Below are positions 62,715 to 64,000 of a stretch of DNA of 64,000 bases, in pieces (positions within the stretch are counted from its first letter, which is position 1; each line of letters begins with the position of its first letter). The position numbers were made by a program, and so were the translations under genes. The notes under the pieces were generated by a model. That model did no database searches. It was not told the DNA's origin and saw only the letters and a list, made by a program, of their open reading frames with translations. Origin of the DNA: CAYJPA01 sp964371945 (GTDB taxonomy: Bacteria; Chloroflexota; Chloroflexia; Thermomicrobiales; UBA6265). The DNA is taken from NCBI GenBank assembly GCA_964371945.1, contig CAYJPA010000015.1, positions 1-64,000 of the forward strand, given 5' to 3'.

Positions 62715-63977
62715 ATGGTAACGACGTCAAGGAACTTCGATATAAAGGATGTCTCGCTTGCCCCGGCAGGGAGGCGCCGAATCGAGTGGGCCGCGCGCGA
62801 GATGCCGGTACTCAAACTGATCCGGGATCGCTTCATTGCCGAGCAGCCGCTTGCCGGAATCCGGATGGTCGTCTGTGCTCACATTACGACTGAGACCGCA
62901 AATCTCGCGCGGACGTTTAAAGCTGGCGGCGCGGATGCGGTGCTCTGCGCCAGCAATCCGCTCTCCACGCAGGATGATGTGGCCGCCGCGTTGGTTGAAG
63001 AAGGCATCTCGGTTTACGCGGTTAAGGGCGAGAATGCCGAGACTTACCATCGCCACATCATTGCCGCGTTGGAGCACCACCCGCACGTTCTGATCGACGA
63101 CGGCGCCGACGTGGTGACCACGCTTCATACCGAACGCACGGATTTGCTCGCAAACGTGATGGGGGCGACCGAAGAAACCACAACCGGCGTTATCCGAGAG
63201 CGGGCGATGGAAAAGGACGGCATCCTGAAGTTCCCGGTCATCGCCGTGAACGACGCGGACACCAAGCACTTCTTTGACAACCGCTACGGCACTGGTCAGA
63301 GCACAATTGACGGCGTGCTTCGGGCGACCAACATTCTGATCGCGGGCAAGACCGTGGTTGTCGCCGGATACGGCTGGTGCGGCAAGGGCATCGCGATGCG
63401 CTTCCGCGGCATGGGCGGTCGCGTGATCGTGACCGAGATCGATCCGGTCAAGGCCCTCGAGGCGGCGATGGACGGATTTGCGGTGCTAACGATGGAGCAG
63501 GCGGCTCCACAAGCGGACATGATCATCACCGCGACCGGCAACATCAATGTCGTCGATCGCGAGCATTTCGAGAAGATGAAGGATGGCGCAATCCTTGCCA
63601 ACTCCGGCCATTTTGATTCCGAGGTCAACGTCAGGGTCTTGAGCGAAATGGCCGGTGAGGGTCGGCGTACGCTGCGCCCATTTGTCGAGGAGTTCAAGAT
63701 CGCGGACGACCGGCGGCTGATCGTGCTCGGAGAGGGCCGTCTGATCAACCTCGCTGCAGCTGAAGGACATCCGGCCAGCGTGATGGACATGAGCTTCGCG
63801 AACCAGGCGCTGGCCGCGGGCTATATCGTTCGGGAAGGCAAGAATCTCGACCCGCGCGTCTATAGCGTGCCGCGTGAGATCGACCAGGAAATTGCCCGTT
63901 TGAAACTCATTAGCATGGGAATCGAAATCGATACGCTCACCCCCGAGCAAGCGAAGTATTTGACCTCTTGGCAATAG
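62715..63977 (+). CDS. ahcY: S-adenosylhomocysteinase (S-adenosyl-L-homocysteine hydrolase)
   Basis: A 420-residue NAD-dependent enzyme that splits SAH into homocysteine and adenosine, completing the methyl cycle. Visible: substrate residues in AHITTETANL, the DGADVVTTLH and FPVIAVND segments, NAD-binding VVVAGYGWCGKGIAMR, the DMIITATGN stretch, NSGHFDSEV, and the HPASVMDMSFANQALA region. At 420 residues it is the shorter form without the 40-residue insert. GGAGGA lies eight bases before the ATG. It forms a two-gene unit with adenosine kinase. Confidence 0.95.
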   Translation: MVTTSRNFDIKDVSLAPAGRRRIEWAAREMPVLKLIRDRFIAEQPLAGIRMVVCAHITTETANLARTFKAGGADAVLCASNPLSTQDDVAAALVEEGISVYAVKGENAETYHRHIIAALEHHPHVLIDDGADVVTTLHTERTDLLANVMGATEETTTGVIRERAMEKDGILKFPVIAVNDADTKHFFDNRYGTGQSTIDGVLRATNILIAGKTVVVAGYGWCGKGIAMRFRGMGGRVIVTEIDPVKALEAAMDGFAVLTMEQAAPQADMIITATGNINVVDREHFEKMKDGAILANSGHFDSEVNVRVLSEMAGEGRRTLRPFVEEFKIADDRRLIVLGEGRLINLAAAEGHPASVMDMSFANQALAAGYIVREGKNLDPRVYSVPREIDQEIARLKLISMGIEIDTLTPEQAKYLTSWQ

Positions 63978-64000
63978 GAGTTGAATAAACGACGTTTGCA

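Overview
The window reads as chromosomal DNA of a free-living member of the Chloroflexota, probably near Thermomicrobia/Sphaerobacter. This is inferred from gene content: a family-B DNA polymerase, a short EF-Ts, a DUF3090 protein, an LGFP-like L,D-transpeptidase, bactofilins, an adenosine kinase/ahcY pair, and many GTG/TTG starts in GC-rich DNA. No rRNA, CRISPR array, transposase or integrase gene was seen.

Left block (1-23 kb), largely intact. polB (-) stands alone. A Tad pilus assembly run cpaB-cpaE-cpaF-tadB-tadC (+) is followed by comF. A compact minus-strand operon rpsB-tsf-pyrH-frr-uppS-cdsA-dxr has its own promoter, a candidate operator and a hairpin-rich leader. Next come a zinc-motif/membrane/SH3b protein, two tandem bactofilins, a three-gene sugar-acid cluster (enolase superfamily, ABM domain, mannonate dehydratase), a deazaflavin-type nitroreductase and an L,D-transpeptidase.

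Middle block (23-49 kb), accessory and decaying. A surface-protein gene is broken by a palindromic repeat, a stop codon and a frameshift. A GNAT gene, a GH36-like glycosidase, an ABC ATPase, a PQQ-propeller gene, a GyrI-like gene and a clpP fragment are also broken. Between them lie apparently intact accessory genes: a subtilase / metallo-beta-lactamase / patatin cassette (26.0-30.7 kb), a BrnT-BrnA toxin-antitoxin pair, an HxlR/SnoaL pair, a PQQ-propeller protein and a 1109-residue HAF-repeat plus propeller protein, a holin-like plus endolysin pair, and a two-gene hypothetical module. The block ends at a tRNA-Lys(CTT) gene. A degenerate full-length copy of that tRNA lies 1.94 kb away, so the pair could mark an old insertion or duplication.

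Right block (48.7-64 kb), again housekeeping: tRNA-Lys, gatC-gatA, a MerR/B12-binding regulator with a self-overlapping operator, a lipoprotein propeller, dnaX, rsmI, rodA with an HD-domain gene, an NfeD-like/flotillin pair, DUF3090, and adenosine kinase with S-adenosylhomocysteinase, which together clear the by-products of SAM-dependent methylation.

The best candidate for an undescribed system is the subtilase-MBL-patatin cassette, whose pairing suggests a proteolysis- or signal-controlled lipase effector; this is inference only. Other points of interest are the C-terminal beta-clamp motif on the family-B polymerase, the paired tRNA-Lys copies, and the palindromic element whose removal restores a reading frame.
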